A stretch of DNA of 64,000 nt from Desmodus rotundus (taxonomy: Eukaryota > Chordata > Mammalia > Chiroptera > Phyllostomidae), in contig NC_071390.1 of NCBI RefSeq assembly GCF_022682495.2, forward strand, positions 151,380,583 to 151,444,582, written 5' to 3'. This document shows, one piece after another, positions 1 through 12,154 of this stretch. A model generated the notes under the pieces. It searched no databases. It saw only the letters and a program-made list of their open reading frames with translations, and had not been told where the DNA came from. The stretch's first letter is position 1. Each line of letters begins with the position of its first letter. A program made the position numbers and the translations under genes.

Positions 1-1104
1 TTACTTTCACTTAACTCAGTGGCATATTTAAAAATACTGTACTACTTTGGCTAGCTGAATTGTACACACACATGCACAGAAACAATCTTGTATTTAACTG
101 AATCCCTCTAACGAGCAACATGCTGTGGGAGCCCTGGGGTGAGGATGGGGTGTGGGGCGTGAGGGATCACAGGGTGGGGCTGGACCAACACCGTCCTGCC
201 CTCACAGCACTTAGCATCCAGGGAGAAAGACTCACAGAGACAAGCTCCCGACACCAGAAGTACCAACAATTGTCCAGAGAAAGCAATGCTGTGGTTGGGA
301 AGGGAGGGGTGGAGGTGAGCAGGTAGCAACGAGAAGCTAGGAAGGTGGGAAATACGCATGCTAGACTTCTGTCCATATTATAATTTATGAATGGAGGCAG
401 AGAGATGTCAATGTATTATTTAGACCACATATCTAAATAATAGATGTTAAATTGAATCCAAAAGTACTAAAATGTAATGGTCTACAGACATATGTGGGTC
501 AGCAGGGGAAAAAACGATTTTCAAATGCATGAACAAGATTCGGTTTACCCTTAGTGCTGAAGGCCCAGCCATTTCAGGCAGCCTGGCAAGGCTGGAAGCA
601 TACGGAAAGTCTGTCTGAGCACATAACGCTCTGAACTGTGGTGCGTAAGCAAAACTCCACACACTGGAATAAATGCTAATAATGCTAAATGCTAATAAAT
701 AAAAATACCATTAAACAAAACATGACTTCTTTCTTTTCTTTTTTTTTTTTACAAAAAAGTGCAAACCCTGACCCAGAAGTGCATGTATAGATTGCTCTTC
801 TGTCATTCTCCATGAAAACATGGTTGGGACATGCACAGTTTCCACAGGGCAGCCAGGTCATGTCACCGTCCTGTAGAAAACCTTCCAAATCAGCTCCACC
901 CTTGCTTGGCCCACAGCACCCAGCGTCACCTACACTGCCCACCTCCACGCCAACCTCCCCACCTGCTGCTCTCCTGGTTTTACTTCATCGGCCACACTGG
1001 CTTCTCTCAGCTCCGGGAACACAGCAAGTGTGGTCGCACCTCGGAGCCTTCGCTTCTGTTTGCTGTTTCCTCTGCCTGGAACGTGTTGTCTATAGTTCAT
1101 ACCA
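1..1104. other. Intergenic, no gene recognised
   Basis: I see no coding exon here. Bases 990-1095 loosely resemble L2 coding relics (a segment around 1060-1085 matches the common L2 3' coding region), but the match is too short to call. The open frames in this stretch are unsupported. Confidence 0.4.
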
Positions 1105-1196
1105 TGACTTCTTCTCTTCCCTCCCCTCCCCTCCCGTTCCTTTTCCTTCCTTCCTCCCTCTTTCTTTCTTTCTTCTTTCTTTCTTTCTTTCTTTGA
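1105..1196. repeat. Pyrimidine-rich simple repeat (CCCCT/CTTT)n
   Basis: A block of CCCT-type units runs into CTTT-type units. The long open frames crossing it on both strands come from its low complexity. Confidence 0.85.
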
Positions 1197-1569
1197 CAAA
1201 TGAGATACTATTTAATCAAAGTTTTGAAGACAAATAGCTGTTATCAGGCATATTTTTTGTATTCACAGATACTTACTAGATTACTATAGCCAGTTTGGAT
1301 TATTGCAATTTAAAAATAAAGTAGAAAGCCAAAGAGTTTTTTTAAAACATATTTATCACTGCTATAAAGGATACTGGCATTTTCTAAAGCCCCTGGAAAA
1401 AATCAATATTTTGATTTAACATATACCTAACAGCAGAACATACTTAACTGAGAAACTCGTAGAAGTTAGTTCTTAGAAGTTCTTAGATAGCCTTTTTAGT
1501 TTAAACAAATTTTTTCCCAATGGAGATGAATTTTTGTTTAATCAAGACTAAATTCAAAAGAAACTTCCC

Positions 1570-1940
1570 GGCGTAGTTCGCACTGCAGAGCCTTCTTTGT
1601 CTGCTGCTTCCTCGCGCTGAGCGCGACGTCCGAAGCGCACAGCACGGATTCACGTTGTAATATAGGCCTCAGCTCCAATCTCATGTCTGCACACCGGCCC
1701 TCTCACCGCACCCGTCTACGGTGGCACTCGCCCCAGCCAAAGCCGCCTTTACTGCATTTGGGCGTTGCCTTCAGACCTTCGTAAATTATCTACACAATTA
1801 TGGTTTCCTTAAGTGTTTCCTTGTGTTATTGTCTGTCTTCCCAATAAGGGCAAAAATCTTACTTGTCTTGGTCACTAGAGCACCCAGGGCCAGGGCCGGG
1901 CCGGCCCAGAGTAAGTGCGCCGTAAACATCTGCTCAGCGA
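1570..1940 (+). repeat. L2 LINE 3' end relic
   Basis: The order of motifs matches the L2 3' end on the plus strand: a segment like the common 'tgctgcttcctc' region, then 'ttgtctgtcttccc', 'aagggcaaaaatcttacttg' and a run resembling 'cacccagggccagg...agtaagtgc'. It is old and diverged. Its CpG content in the first 80 bases is higher than in the surrounding AT-rich DNA. Confidence 0.7.
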
Positions 1941-2988
1941 GCAAGCACATCTCACCTGCAGACAAACCAGAAACGGCGCTTTTCAACACACTTACATCAA
2001 CAAACACACGGACATTAGTGGTGGGGAAAAAGCCTCAGACTGTTCGCTTCTCAGAAATTACTAAAGAAAAACGCATTTAATCTCTTCTAATAGCAACTAC
2101 ATGTGCTTTCTTGGAAAGTGTTCGCATGTTCTAGAAAATTAAAAAATTTAGAGAAGAATGCTTACTATTCTTGACTTTCAGGCTAACTTTTTCTTTGAAT
2201 TTTTTCATAAAATTTAAAACATTTTCACAAAATTTCAGTAGGTATGGCTACCAAGTACCGGCTCTCTGACAGCTTCCACCGCTGGAAGGCGGCTGTTTTG
2301 ACCTAATTTTTACAGGCTGTGGTGGAAGGGAACCCACCGGGAAGCACAATGTAAAACGGGGCTGGGTAAGGATTCCCAGCCTTTCTAACTCCCCAGTGGT
2401 ATCTAGCCTCACCTTTCGGCTCTTGCAGCAGGCACACCGCCCTCAGCGTTTTGCAGTGGTTTGAACAAAGTCCTGTACTTGCCTTGGCTTTTCACTCTTA
2501 CTAGGACACTGCCTTGCTTTCTACAAGGCCCGTGTGCCTGAGGCACGGTCACGCACCGGGGGAGCCTCGCCAGCAAGTCTGTGCCGAGTTTTAGCACTTC
2601 TCAAGGGCATGGAGCAGGTTGACGTCATTCTCTCGGTGCAGCGCCCCAGTCTCCAACACTGGGACAGAGGGTCCAGTCAGCCCAGGGTGTGATCGTTCAT
2701 CTCTCTCCTGACAAGGGAGTGTCTACAACCCTGGCATAAATCAATTAATCCTAAGAGCTTTGAACGTCCGGATGGCTAATAGTGTCATCTTCCTCCCACT
2801 ACTGTGCTGGCACTCACCACAAATCACAAATCAGATTATCTGGATCCAGGGAGCCAATAAATAGCTGGCTGTTTCTGGAAACAGACAGCCCCTGGCTTTA
2901 TACACCTTCAGGCTTCCAGCAGCCACTGATTCAAGCTGCCTACAATGAGAAAAGAGGCCGATGTTGCACACCAGCCCTCCCACTCCCA

Positions 2989-3820
2989 AATTCTTCACTG
3001 GCTTTGGCAGGTGCTCACAGGAAACCCCGGGGAAAGGGCGAGAAGGGCTGTGTCCTGGCCCAGGAACACTGAGTGTCAGAGGCACCTCTCTCACAAGCAA
3101 GCCTGCTCTTTGCCTAGGGGCCTGTGGGAACATGTTACCCCTCAGTCAGCTCCCCACAGACACAGCCCTGAGAAGGGGCCAGAAAAAGGGGGTGAGAGCC
3201 TGGCATTGCTGACACACCCGGTAGGACCTTGCAGGGACCCATGTGGTGGATCACCTCTCCCAACAGGGAGAGCTCAAGGACCAGTGTCTGAGGACCCAGC
3301 CCACAGAGTTCTGCTGCTGAACAAGGGGGATCCCTTTGCTGCCCACAGGCTTGGCCTTCAGGACAGGAGCACACAAATAGTGAAGCGGGAGGCTGGAACC
3401 TGCCCTCCTGGTCTCCAGGGGCTGCAGGAGGTGCTGAGAGGAAGCAGGAAGGGAGGAAGATACTTGGTTCTGTGTGACCAGGAGACTGCTGAGAGCATCA
3501 TTTAGGACTCTGGGAGGGGGGCCACTTGGGACACCCCCACACCCCAACACGCACACATATGCACGCACACACACACATGCTGGCCTGGGGCCGCCAGAGC
3601 CATCAGACTCAGTGGGGTAGCAGGGTCAGGAGTTGGGGCTGCAAGTTCGCTTTCCAGAGCTGCTCTTTGCACCATCGTGGTGTGTGGCTCAGGTCCAGGC
3701 CGCCCTGCAATGACCCAAGGGGTGTGCTGCCCTATTCCATCCTCCTCCCAGATTCCTTTGTCCACGTGCACCTGGGCCCAGTCATGGGGCTGCTGCCAGC
3801 CACGCTGGACCCTTCTATCC
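2989..3820 (+). repeat. Copy 1 of a 0.8-kb inverted repeat pair (unclassified)
   Basis: This segment is nearly identical to the reverse complement of 12155-12965. Stretches around 3525-3715 differ from copy 2 at only a few bases, and small indels occur (for example about 7 bases near 3265). It contains a CA-rich tract at 3545-3580 that copy 2 shares. Homology starts abruptly at the AATTCTTCACTGG motif and stops after CACGCTGGACCCTTC. I see no TG/CA LTR ends with duplications and no terminal inverted repeats, so the class is unknown. It could be a dispersed bat repeat or a local inverted duplication. Confidence 0.75.
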
Positions 3821-3884
3821 CCTGCCACAGGCTAGCAGCACATCACTGCCTGTAAACAGTACCTATCCCTTAAGCTTACATGCC

Positions 3885-4140
3885 TCAGCTTCCTCGTGTG
3901 CAAAATGCAGATGATAATGTTACCTATTCCTTTTTTCCAGTTTAACGAGATGTAATTGGCATACAGAAATGCGTAAGTTTAACGTGTGCAGCGTAACGAT
4001 CTGACTGGCATGTGTTGTGCAGTGTCGACCACAGCAGGTTCCGTCAACAGCCCTGCCTCACAGAACGCTACTGTTTCAAATGACTGCTGCAAGGATGAGA
4101 CGGTTCAACAAATGTAAAGCACTTAACTCAGTGTCTCGCG
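3885..4140 (+). repeat. MIR SINE split by an L1M fragment
   Basis: 'gcctcagcttcctc...aaaatgcagatgataat' at 3885-3930 is a MIR core. About 3932-4085 resembles an L1M 3' UTR ('gagatgtaattggcatacag' type). MIR-like sequence resumes near 4085-4140 with 'aaatgtaaagcacttaactcagtg'. The exact borders are uncertain. Confidence 0.6.
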
Positions 4141-5267
4141 CTGATCAGCACCGCGTAACTGTTCATGGTCATTCTATGTCCAAGTTTAATTTGCTTCATC
4201 GAACTTTCTCCGTGAAATATCACACTTAGGAAGTGAAAATATTGAAGTGTCATGGAATCGTAGCCTTTTACAGCTGGAGCAGATGTTTAAAAATTAATCA
4301 GGTCCAACTCTTTTGTGCTATAAATGACAAAAACAGGCTGAGGGCAGCACACCCGTAATGGCAGGGCCGGGGCTAGACCCAGTCCAGAGCTCCTTCCAAC
4401 ACGCCTCACTGTGCTCAGTGTTTATCAAACCAAGCACCACGTGCCAACGGCCACGGTCAAGCCAGTGCCTTTACTGCCACAGTCCAGCGTGGGTCCGAAA
4501 GGCAACACAGAAGCATGCTGGGATAACTTGGAAAGGCCCCCGACACCACCACGATCCCACTGTTGTTGGCTTTGGAAAGAGTATAAAAACCTGACTCTAA
4601 TCCCACACCCTCCGGAGCTGTTGTAGGACCCCCACCTGGCCTTCTAGGGATTCAGCAGGTAAGTTCCTCCAGTTCTTCCCAAAAGGACTCTGTCTCTGCC
4701 ACTTCTTAATTCTCCCTAAGAAGTCTGTTGTCCACAGAGAGTTTGTGTAACTTTCTGCTAAGGTCAAAGCACTGTTCTCTTTTGGCAGCTGGGTATTAAT
4801 TGGTCATTGATCTTTGAACTCTGCTTTTCAGACTGCTGGGCCAAAAAAAAAAAAGTCCTAGGAAAGAAAGAAAAACATTCATTCTTTTCTCTCTTTGGCC
4901 ACTGCAACTACCCCAACGTAGACCCTTTTCCCTGACCAGGTGATTTAACACCGAGGTGCTATAGGGCTTTGGTGAAGAGGACAGTTTGGGGAGGAGAACT
5001 AGGTCGGGGCTCTGGCTCTACCATTAATGTACAGGGAAGTGCTCTTGGGGGAAGTCACTTAACTCCTCTAAGCAGAGACATGCTAGAGTTGGCTCGAGTC
5101 AGACCACGGGAACGACTTTTGTGTGTCTCTTCCCAATTCTGTGTTCAGTGACATCGTGTAGGTAGCATGGAATTGGCCATGGTGCCGTTTACACCATGGA
5201 AACTGGCAAACACTACAAATGAGCATCCCTCCCTCCCCAAGCTGGATGTTAGCATTTACCAGCACAT
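4141..5267. other. Intergenic, nothing recognised
   Basis: No exon, known repeat or structured RNA is recognised in this 1.1-kb stretch. Confidence 0.4.
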
Positions 5268-5430
5268 CACTGCCTCTAAGCCTCGGTGTCTTCATCCACG
5301 TAATGGGATGACCACGGTACCTACAACATAGGGTTGTCGTGAGAGTTAAATAAGACAAAGCATGTACATGCCCATGAAGCCTCAGACATATAGAGTGCTC
5401 AGTGTCACTGCTGTTATTATCCACTGGTCC
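5268..5430 (+). repeat. MIR SINE
   Basis: The consensus order is present: 'gcctcggtgtcttcatc', 'gtaatgggatgaccacggtacc', 'agggttgtcgtgagagttaaat', and then the 'agagtgctcagtgt' 3' part. Confidence 0.8.
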
Positions 5431-6659
5431 CGTAGCTCCAAGCCACTTCCATCCTAACCCATCACTTATTCACTCAGTCACTATTATGAGTATATTCAGA
5501 CCTGCCATGGTCCAGGTAATTCTTCCTACATCATTATGCCCGTGCTTTCCTGCCATCTATGATCACTTCCCCCAGTCCCAACCCTACCGCAGACCTATTC
5601 TGCATCAGAGGTTCTGTGAATGGGGGGAGCAAAATGGGGGGGTGAATGAGAGGAAGGGAAATGGAGTAAACATAGCACTAAATCCCCGCTTCCCTAGTTC
5701 AGGGACTGGATTTTATTCCTGGATCCTCCACTAATCCTTTGTTGTTCTGGAAATGTGACATTCTTTACCTGCCTCTGTTTATGCATCAACAAAACATGGG
5801 CAGATGCACCTGTGAGTGTGCCTAAGCATAGGCACACACACCACACAGGTGCACACATCACACACGCACACACACACCCCAACATCTACTGTGGGGAGGG
5901 CTTTGTGGTTTAAATGGTCCTGGTCCAGCTTTTCCCATGGAAAGTGCCGCCTACTGCTCCATCCTTCAGGATGCTCTCCAGGAATTTTGCTGCCTTCTCT
6001 ATTTCCTGCTTGGCTTTCAGTTTTTCTTGTCTGTCAATATCATAATCTCCCAATGGAAGAAGGGATAGGAGGTTACACTGAGACTGTACCCACAAAATGC
6101 CAAAAAACTACTGAGCCTGAATGTGTACAAAGCTCACTTTTTCCAGAACTCACCAGCTATTTATTGGTTTGCTGGCTTCAGAAAATCTGCTTGGTGATTG
6201 GCTATGAGCTCCAACAGTGTAATGGGAGGAAGATGAAAACTATTAACTGCCCTTGCCTTTAAAGTTTTCAAGGTTAATTATTCATGCCAGGGTTCTTCCC
6301 ACTCCCCTGAAAACTGGGGACAGAGAGGTGTTTTTCCACTAGCTCCTTCCGACTTCTCCTTGCCGACATCCTTACCACAGCTCACCCAACTCCTCCCTGA
6401 TCTTCCGGCTGGCTTACGGAGGACCATCCCTCTCCTGACCCCTCTCTCAAACCCATCACCCCGACCTAGGGCACTGTGTGTCCTCTAGCTAGCTTGGGAA
6501 ACACCAATACAGACAAATCTCCTCCCCTCTCAGGTCAGTACCACAGAGTTAGGATGCTTTTAGAAAAAGCTTTATTAAGAACCTAACGGGCAAGCTAGTA
6601 CTGAGCTGGCATTCACCGGTGTGGTCCTACTGACTATTGAGATATTGAACCACTGCAAA
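5431..6659. other. Intergenic with CA-rich tract
   Basis: A CA-rich simple-sequence tract lies at 5833-5880. The rest has no recognised gene or repeat. Open frames crossing the tract are not supported as genes. Confidence 0.4.
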
Positions 6660-7185
6660 TGACATGATCTTCTACATAGAAACCCTTAGAGCCCCCACCC
6701 AAAAACTGTTAAAATTAAAGTACAAAATCATCACACAAAAATCAGTAGCTTTTCTATAACTAAGAAGACAATTCCATTTGTCTTCTTAATACGTCATCAA
6801 AAATAATACATACTCAGGAATAGACATGGTCAAGGAGGTAACACTGAAAACCATACAACGCTGAGGAAGGAAATGGAAGACGACACAAGTAAGTGGAAAT
6901 ACATCCTGTGTTCATGGACTGTGAGAGTTAGTATTGTTAAAATGTCCACACTACCCGAAGTGGTCTACATATTCAATGCAACCCCTACCAAAATTCTAAT
7001 GGCCTTTTTCACAAAAATAGGAAGACAATCCTAAAATTCATGTAGAACCAGGAGACCCCAAAGAACTGAATCAATCTTGAGCAAAAAGAACAAAGCCAGA
7101 GGCATCAGACTTCCTGATTTCACAATACCCTACAAAGTTACAACAAACACAACAATATGGTACTGGAATAAAAACAGACCAGATA
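6660..7185 (+). repeat. L1 ORF2 relic (reverse-transcriptase region)
   Basis: Plus-strand sequence from about 6690 follows the familiar L1 ORF2 segment ('ttttctataactaagaag', 'caatgcaacccctaccaaaattc', 'caaagccagaggcatcag', 'caatatggtactgg'). It is riddled with stops and frame breaks and lacks both ends, so it is a dead 5'- and 3'-truncated fragment. Confidence 0.8.
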
Positions 7186-8110
7186 TGTCTCTGGCCTAAC
7201 CCTGGGCTCCCTTCTAGAAGCAAGAGGCCTCCCAGCCCAGTGATTCTAAAACAGGCACTGAGGATCAGGACCCACCTGATGAAGAGGAAAATGAAGGCTT
7301 TGTTTGTTTTATTTTTATTTTTTATTGTGGTGAAAAACACATAACATAAAACTTTCCACCTTCTTTTCAATTACAGTTCACATTCAGTACTATTCTGCAT
7401 TAGTTTCAGGCATGCAATATAGTGATCAGACGACCATATACTTTATAAAGCGTTCCCCCTGATGTTGCAAGGACCCTCCCAGCCCCGTACACAGTTACTG
7501 CATTACCGACTCAGTTCCCTACGCTGTACTGCACGCCCCGGGACTGTTCCGTGACCACCAACCTGCACTTCTTCGTCCCTTCCCCGTTCTCACCCAGCCC
7601 TCCAACCCCCCTCCCCTCTGGAAACCATCAGTCTATCCTCTGTGCCTATGACTCTGCTTCTATTGTGTTTATTTTCTTCTTTACATTCCACCTATATGTA
7701 AAATCTGACGGTTCTTGTCTTTCTAGATCCATGCATGCTGTTGTAAAACGGGAGGTTTCGTTCTTTTTTGTGGACAAGTAGTGTTCCCAAGTGCCCAGCA
7801 TAAAATCTCGCGCCCCCACCATTTTCAGAGGTACGGTCCAGTAGTTCTTAGTCCACTCACGCTAATCCTGTTGTTGGGCAACACGTCGCTAAGACTCTCA
7901 TCATGCAAAACTGAACTCTGCGCCCCTCCCGCCCAGCCCCTGGCAGCCTCCACCACGCTTTGTTTCTGAGTCCACTATGCTCCGTACCTCACATACATGA
8001 ATCATGCCGATTTGCCTTTTGGGGACTGGCTTATTTCACTTAGCATAACGCCCTCGAGGTTCATTGACACTGTAGCACTGTGTCAGAATTTCATTCCTTT
8101 TCAATATATA

Positions 8111-8238
8111 CAGGGTGGGGCAAAAGTAGGTTTACAGTTGTTCACATGGAAAATAATACAATGATTAATAAATAGTAATGCAAGTATAAACTGTGTTCCA
8201 CCAACTCGCAACTGTCAGCCTACTTTTGCCCCACCCTG
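8111..8238. mobile_element. Mariner-type MITE with TA target duplication
   Basis: The 128-bp element starts CAGGGTGGGGCAAAAGTAGG and ends in the reverse complement (CCTACTTTTGCCCCACCCTG), giving perfect ~20-bp terminal inverted repeats. TA dinucleotides flank both ends (8109-8110 and 8239-8240), as expected for Tc1/mariner insertion. No transposase is encoded. It sits inside the L1M 3' UTR. Confidence 0.9.
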
Positions 8239-8560
8239 TACATTATGTGGTGTAATATACACCACCTTTTGTTTATTTACATATCTGTCAGTGGACAAGC
8301 GGGCTGCTTCCACCTTTTGGCTGTGGTAAATGATGCTGCTGTGAATATGGGCGTGCGAATCTCTCTTCAAAACCTTGCTTTCAATTCTTTTGCGTCTATA
8401 CCCAAAGGTGGAATAGCTGAATCATATGGTGGTTCTATTTTTAACTTTTTGAGAAACCTCTGTTTGCCATCGCTACTATACCGCTTTACATTTCCACCTG
8501 CAGTTCACAAGGGTTCCAATGTCTCCACATCCTCATCAGTACTTGTTATTTTCTCTCTTT

Positions 8561-8768
8561 TTTAAAAGACTTTATTTAATTTCTTTTTAGAGAGAGGGGA
8601 AGGGAGGGAGAAAGAGAAGGAAAGAAAGATCAATGTGTGGTTGCCTCTCATGTGCCCCCTACTGGGGACCTGGCCTACAACCCAGGCATATGCCCTGACT
8701 GGGAATCAAACCAGAGACCTTTGGGTTCACAGGCTGGCACTCAATCCACTGAGCCACACCAGCCAGCG
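8561..8768 (-). mobile_element. VES SINE
   Basis: On the minus strand it begins with the tRNA-derived head (GCTGGTGTGGCTCAGTGGAT type) and ends in a purine/pyrimidine tail and A-rich tract. It is flanked by short matching ATTTTCTCTTT-like sequence and inserted in L1M DNA that resumes on the other side. Confidence 0.9.
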
Positions 8769-8860
8769 AATTTTCTCTTTAATAGTAGCTATTCCAATGC
8801 ATGTGATCATGGTGCGATCACGGTGTGAAAAGATAAATTTACTCCATTGTCCTTTATTCT

Positions 8861-10424
8861 AGGATTATGTCTTTTCATACTTGTTTAAAGGTAAAAATCT
8901 CCTTTCTTTGGTCAAATGATGGGAATTGTAAATATTACTTTTTAAAATATTCTTATATGGAAAAATTAGAAGCTGACATCACTGTGTCAGTCCTTGTAAT
9001 TAAAAAAATAAAAAACGTTCAGGCTATGCAATCCAAGTCTAGAAACCTACTGGGCAGGAAACAGCAGTGAATGCACTAATATCTGTTTGGGGCAAGAAGA
9101 GAATGTGTTTAAAAAACAAAAAGAAAGAAAATAAACTGATCCTATCACCGATGCCATAGAGACAGAATAACAGATCGCCTAGCTTGAAGCCGACCCCACT
9201 AACTTTAATCTGAGAGGGAGAGCAGAAGGATATCAGAGACCAGGCAGGGGCACCCTGCCTCACCCACCCTACTCCCAGGGGGGCCAAGAGTTGAGAACAG
9301 ATGCAACAGAAGTAATGATCTATTCAGCTAGATGTACTTTATAATTTTTGTCATTTCACATTTCCCTTTAGATCTTTCTAATTTAAATAACTTATAGAAA
9401 GCCGAATTCTTTATGTAGAGCAGCCACTAACGACCTTGGAGTTCGTTTCCGACCACAGACACTGAGGGAAAAGTGCACGTAACAGGTGCATTCGGAAACG
9501 CTGTGCTACACGGAGACACCTCACAGCAAAAGTCTAGGAAAATCACCCAGTGCACACTGTTCAGCTTTTCAAGATTTCAGACGTTATCCTATTATAGACC
9601 TAAAACCAGTCAAGTTCCTACCTTGTTCATAATTCTTAGACTGAGAGACAGAGCGCGCAACAGAGAAATGTTTGATTTTATGCGGCAGAATTTGCAAGGG
9701 GTTATATCACAGCATCAATCAGAATATCCAACCCAGGTAATATAAAGCTATGAAGCCTTATATTAGTGGCGGGCTTTGTAACTAATAAGAATGTGAAGCG
9801 ATGAATTGGTGTGTCCTTTTAAATGCCATTACCTTGAAGGCCATAAACGTATTTTAATGATTGCTGAACACATTCTTCTGAATGATTCCCCAGGCAGCAA
9901 CCCGCCATGCATTCGGAATGGACGTGATTTCCGGAAGTAACTAAAAGTGATTCAGGGCTACATCTGGTGAAGATGATTGGAACTTCGCAGGGAAATGCTA
10001 GCATCATCAAAAAAAGGAGTTACGGCTACGAAATAATAGTGCTGATATGTAACCCTTTCTGAAGGCAATTCCAAAAGAGGAATTCCAGAAATATTTCAAG
10101 CCATGGAAGCATTATTGGTAAAAGTGTGTAGGTGCCCAACTTGAGCACTATGAAGGAAAAATTACAAGTTTAAATTCTGCTATGAATATTTGGGGGGAGT
10201 CAAAACACAACCAATAGCGTTGCTTTCCGAGAGCACCTCATTCTCTTGGAACGGCCAACGCAAACTGGTAACCCACAGGGCGTGTCTTGGACCCCACTTT
10301 GGTTTTCTCTGCCTTACAGACTCCTTTTTTTTTTTAATACTCTTAATATTGGGGTATTTAAGTTTTTTTAAATCTCAATTTCTGACCAATCATGAACAAT
10401 AAGCAGAATTGCGCTGTCATAATC
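8861..10424. other. Intergenic, nothing recognised
   Basis: There are no recognised exons or repeats in about 1.5 kb. The short open frames show no family resemblance. Confidence 0.4.
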
Positions 10425-10640
10425 ACGCACGCTCTGGAGCCCAACTGCCTGAGTCTGAACCCCAGCTCAACGACTTTCTCATTCGACCTTCAAGCGACTA
10501 ACCTCAGTACCTTAGCACCCAAAGTACCTGAAATTATTTTCCTTGCCTGGAAAATAAGGGCAATAATAGTACCTCCAGCATAGGGTTACTGTGAACTTAA
10601 ACTGAGATAATCTATTTGTCTCAATAAATGTCAGCTATCC
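10425..10640 (+). repeat. MIR SINE (near full length)
   Basis: The consensus order is seen: 'gctctggagcccaactgcctg', 'gaaccccagctcaacgac', 'tgcctggaaaataagggcaa', 'agcatagggttactgtgaa' and 'caataaatgtcagctatcc'. Confidence 0.85.
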
Positions 10641-12154
10641 TCTGGGAACACTGCACCCCCTTTTCTGCAGGAGTTGAGCAGTGGCCGCCCTGATTAGGGA
10701 CAAACATACCGCAGTTTGACACAGCGCCCATCCCAGCCACTCCACCCACGAGCATCCATGCCATGGGCATCCACCCTGGCTCCCGCGGGCATTTGCAGTC
10801 AGCAACCCCTGCCTTAGAATTATAAATCTGGCCAAAGAGCCACACTTCACAATCAAGAATTACCTCCCAATCACAAAGTTAGCGAACAGTAATGCTTGCG
10901 GTCTGTCTGTCCGTCCAGGGCCATTTCTAGTGCTCCTTGAACTATCCCTAGAATCGCAGCCCACAGCAAAGTCTCGCACCTAGTACTTGGGCGAGCTGCA
11001 GCAGGGCCAGCCACTCCCAAGGCACGCACACTTGCAGAGCAAATGGAATTTCTTTCTTTCATCTATAAAGGATATTCTTCCTGGGATAACAGGAATATAG
11101 ACTTGCCAATGAAAAATACTTGTATCTCTTCCGATCTAAATTGCCTTCTTTCTGTTTAAAGTTTTAGTATGTTGAAAATTAATTGAACTCTCTATCAGGA
11201 CTGGTTTAAGCCGTCTCGTTGGAATGACTTCATGTATCCAATTTCTGTCTCGTCTCCATTCTTTCCCTCGGATTGCTGTCTGGGCATCTGAGACCACACT
11301 CTGTCTTTGAGGCTTTGGGGAGAAAGGGTCCTCAAATTGGGCTTTGCAGGTGTTCCTGGACTGCCCAGGACTGCTTGTTGTCATCCCTTGGCTGTCACTT
11401 GTCTTGGTTTTGTCAAGGCCTGGCAACCTGCCCTACCTGGCTCACCCCACCCAGGCTCTCACGAACACTGGGACTCGCCAACTCCCCTGCACACTCATCT
11501 CTAAAGCCCTGCACTGAGGGCCATCCTGCCCCATCTCTATGATCCTCACTGACAAGGTCCCCAGGGAAGCCTTTAACCTCCATAGGTGCTGTCTGAGCCT
11601 GGGTCCCTAGAAAAAACATCTGCAATAAAATGTAAAAGCCAGAGTGTGATTGGTAGAAGGATGGGACAGGGAGCAATGCTAGGGAAGTCAGAGAGCAAAA
11701 AGGTAACTACAGCAGGGGTGAGGGAATGCAAATACAAGAGGGGCACAGGGAAACAGCTGGTTGCACAGGCCCATGTTCAGCCCTGGAGGGGCTGTGTGTA
11801 ATCACTGAGTCATGGAACAGTCAGGAGGCAGAGGGTGGAGTAGAGGGAAGAGGAGGAAGGACAAGGGCTCTTATCTATTGGTTTCTTCTCAACTCAAACT
11901 TCTCCCCACCAATCAATGCTTCTGTACTCCGGGGTGGTGTTCCCTGTCCCTGAGAAGCCAAATCCCTGTCAAAGCTTGCTGCATGGGAACTTGAAAAGCC
12001 CGGGGCTGTGGCTTCAGCTGCAATGGTTCCCTTAGGGACCACGTCTCCAACTGTTAGAGGGTGAATGGCATGTTCAGGCTGTGCGCTGCAGGCTGAGCTG
12101 GCCAAATCGTCACAGTTACTGGCCCAAGGTGCCTACAATGAGTAGAGTGAGAGA
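10641..12154. other. Intergenic, nothing firmly recognised
   Basis: No exon was identified. An AATAAA lies on the plus strand near 11623. The 11400-12154 part adjoins repeat copy 2 and may be an extension of that element, but copy 1 has no counterpart, so this cannot be decided from the window. Confidence 0.35.

Larger units (their letters stand above)
7300..8860 (+). repeat. L1M 3' UTR, interrupted by a MITE and a VES SINE
   Basis: The order follows the L1MA/L1ME-type 3' UTR: 'tttattgtggtgaaaaacac' near 7320, 'tcctctgtgcctatgactctg' near 7637, 'cttatttcacttagcataac' near 8030, 'cgggctgcttccaccttttgg' near 8300, and 'tagtagctattccaatgcatg' near 8783. Two later insertions interrupt it (8111-8238 and about 8561-8768), giving a relative age order: L1M first, then the two inserts. 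Confidence 0.8.

Noticed and set aside
2945..3505. 186-codon open frame on the plus strand
   Set aside because: It lies in the inverted-repeat unit, has no recognisable domain, and its start falls outside the repeat in copy 1 while copy 2 opens with different sequence. Moderate GC explains the length.
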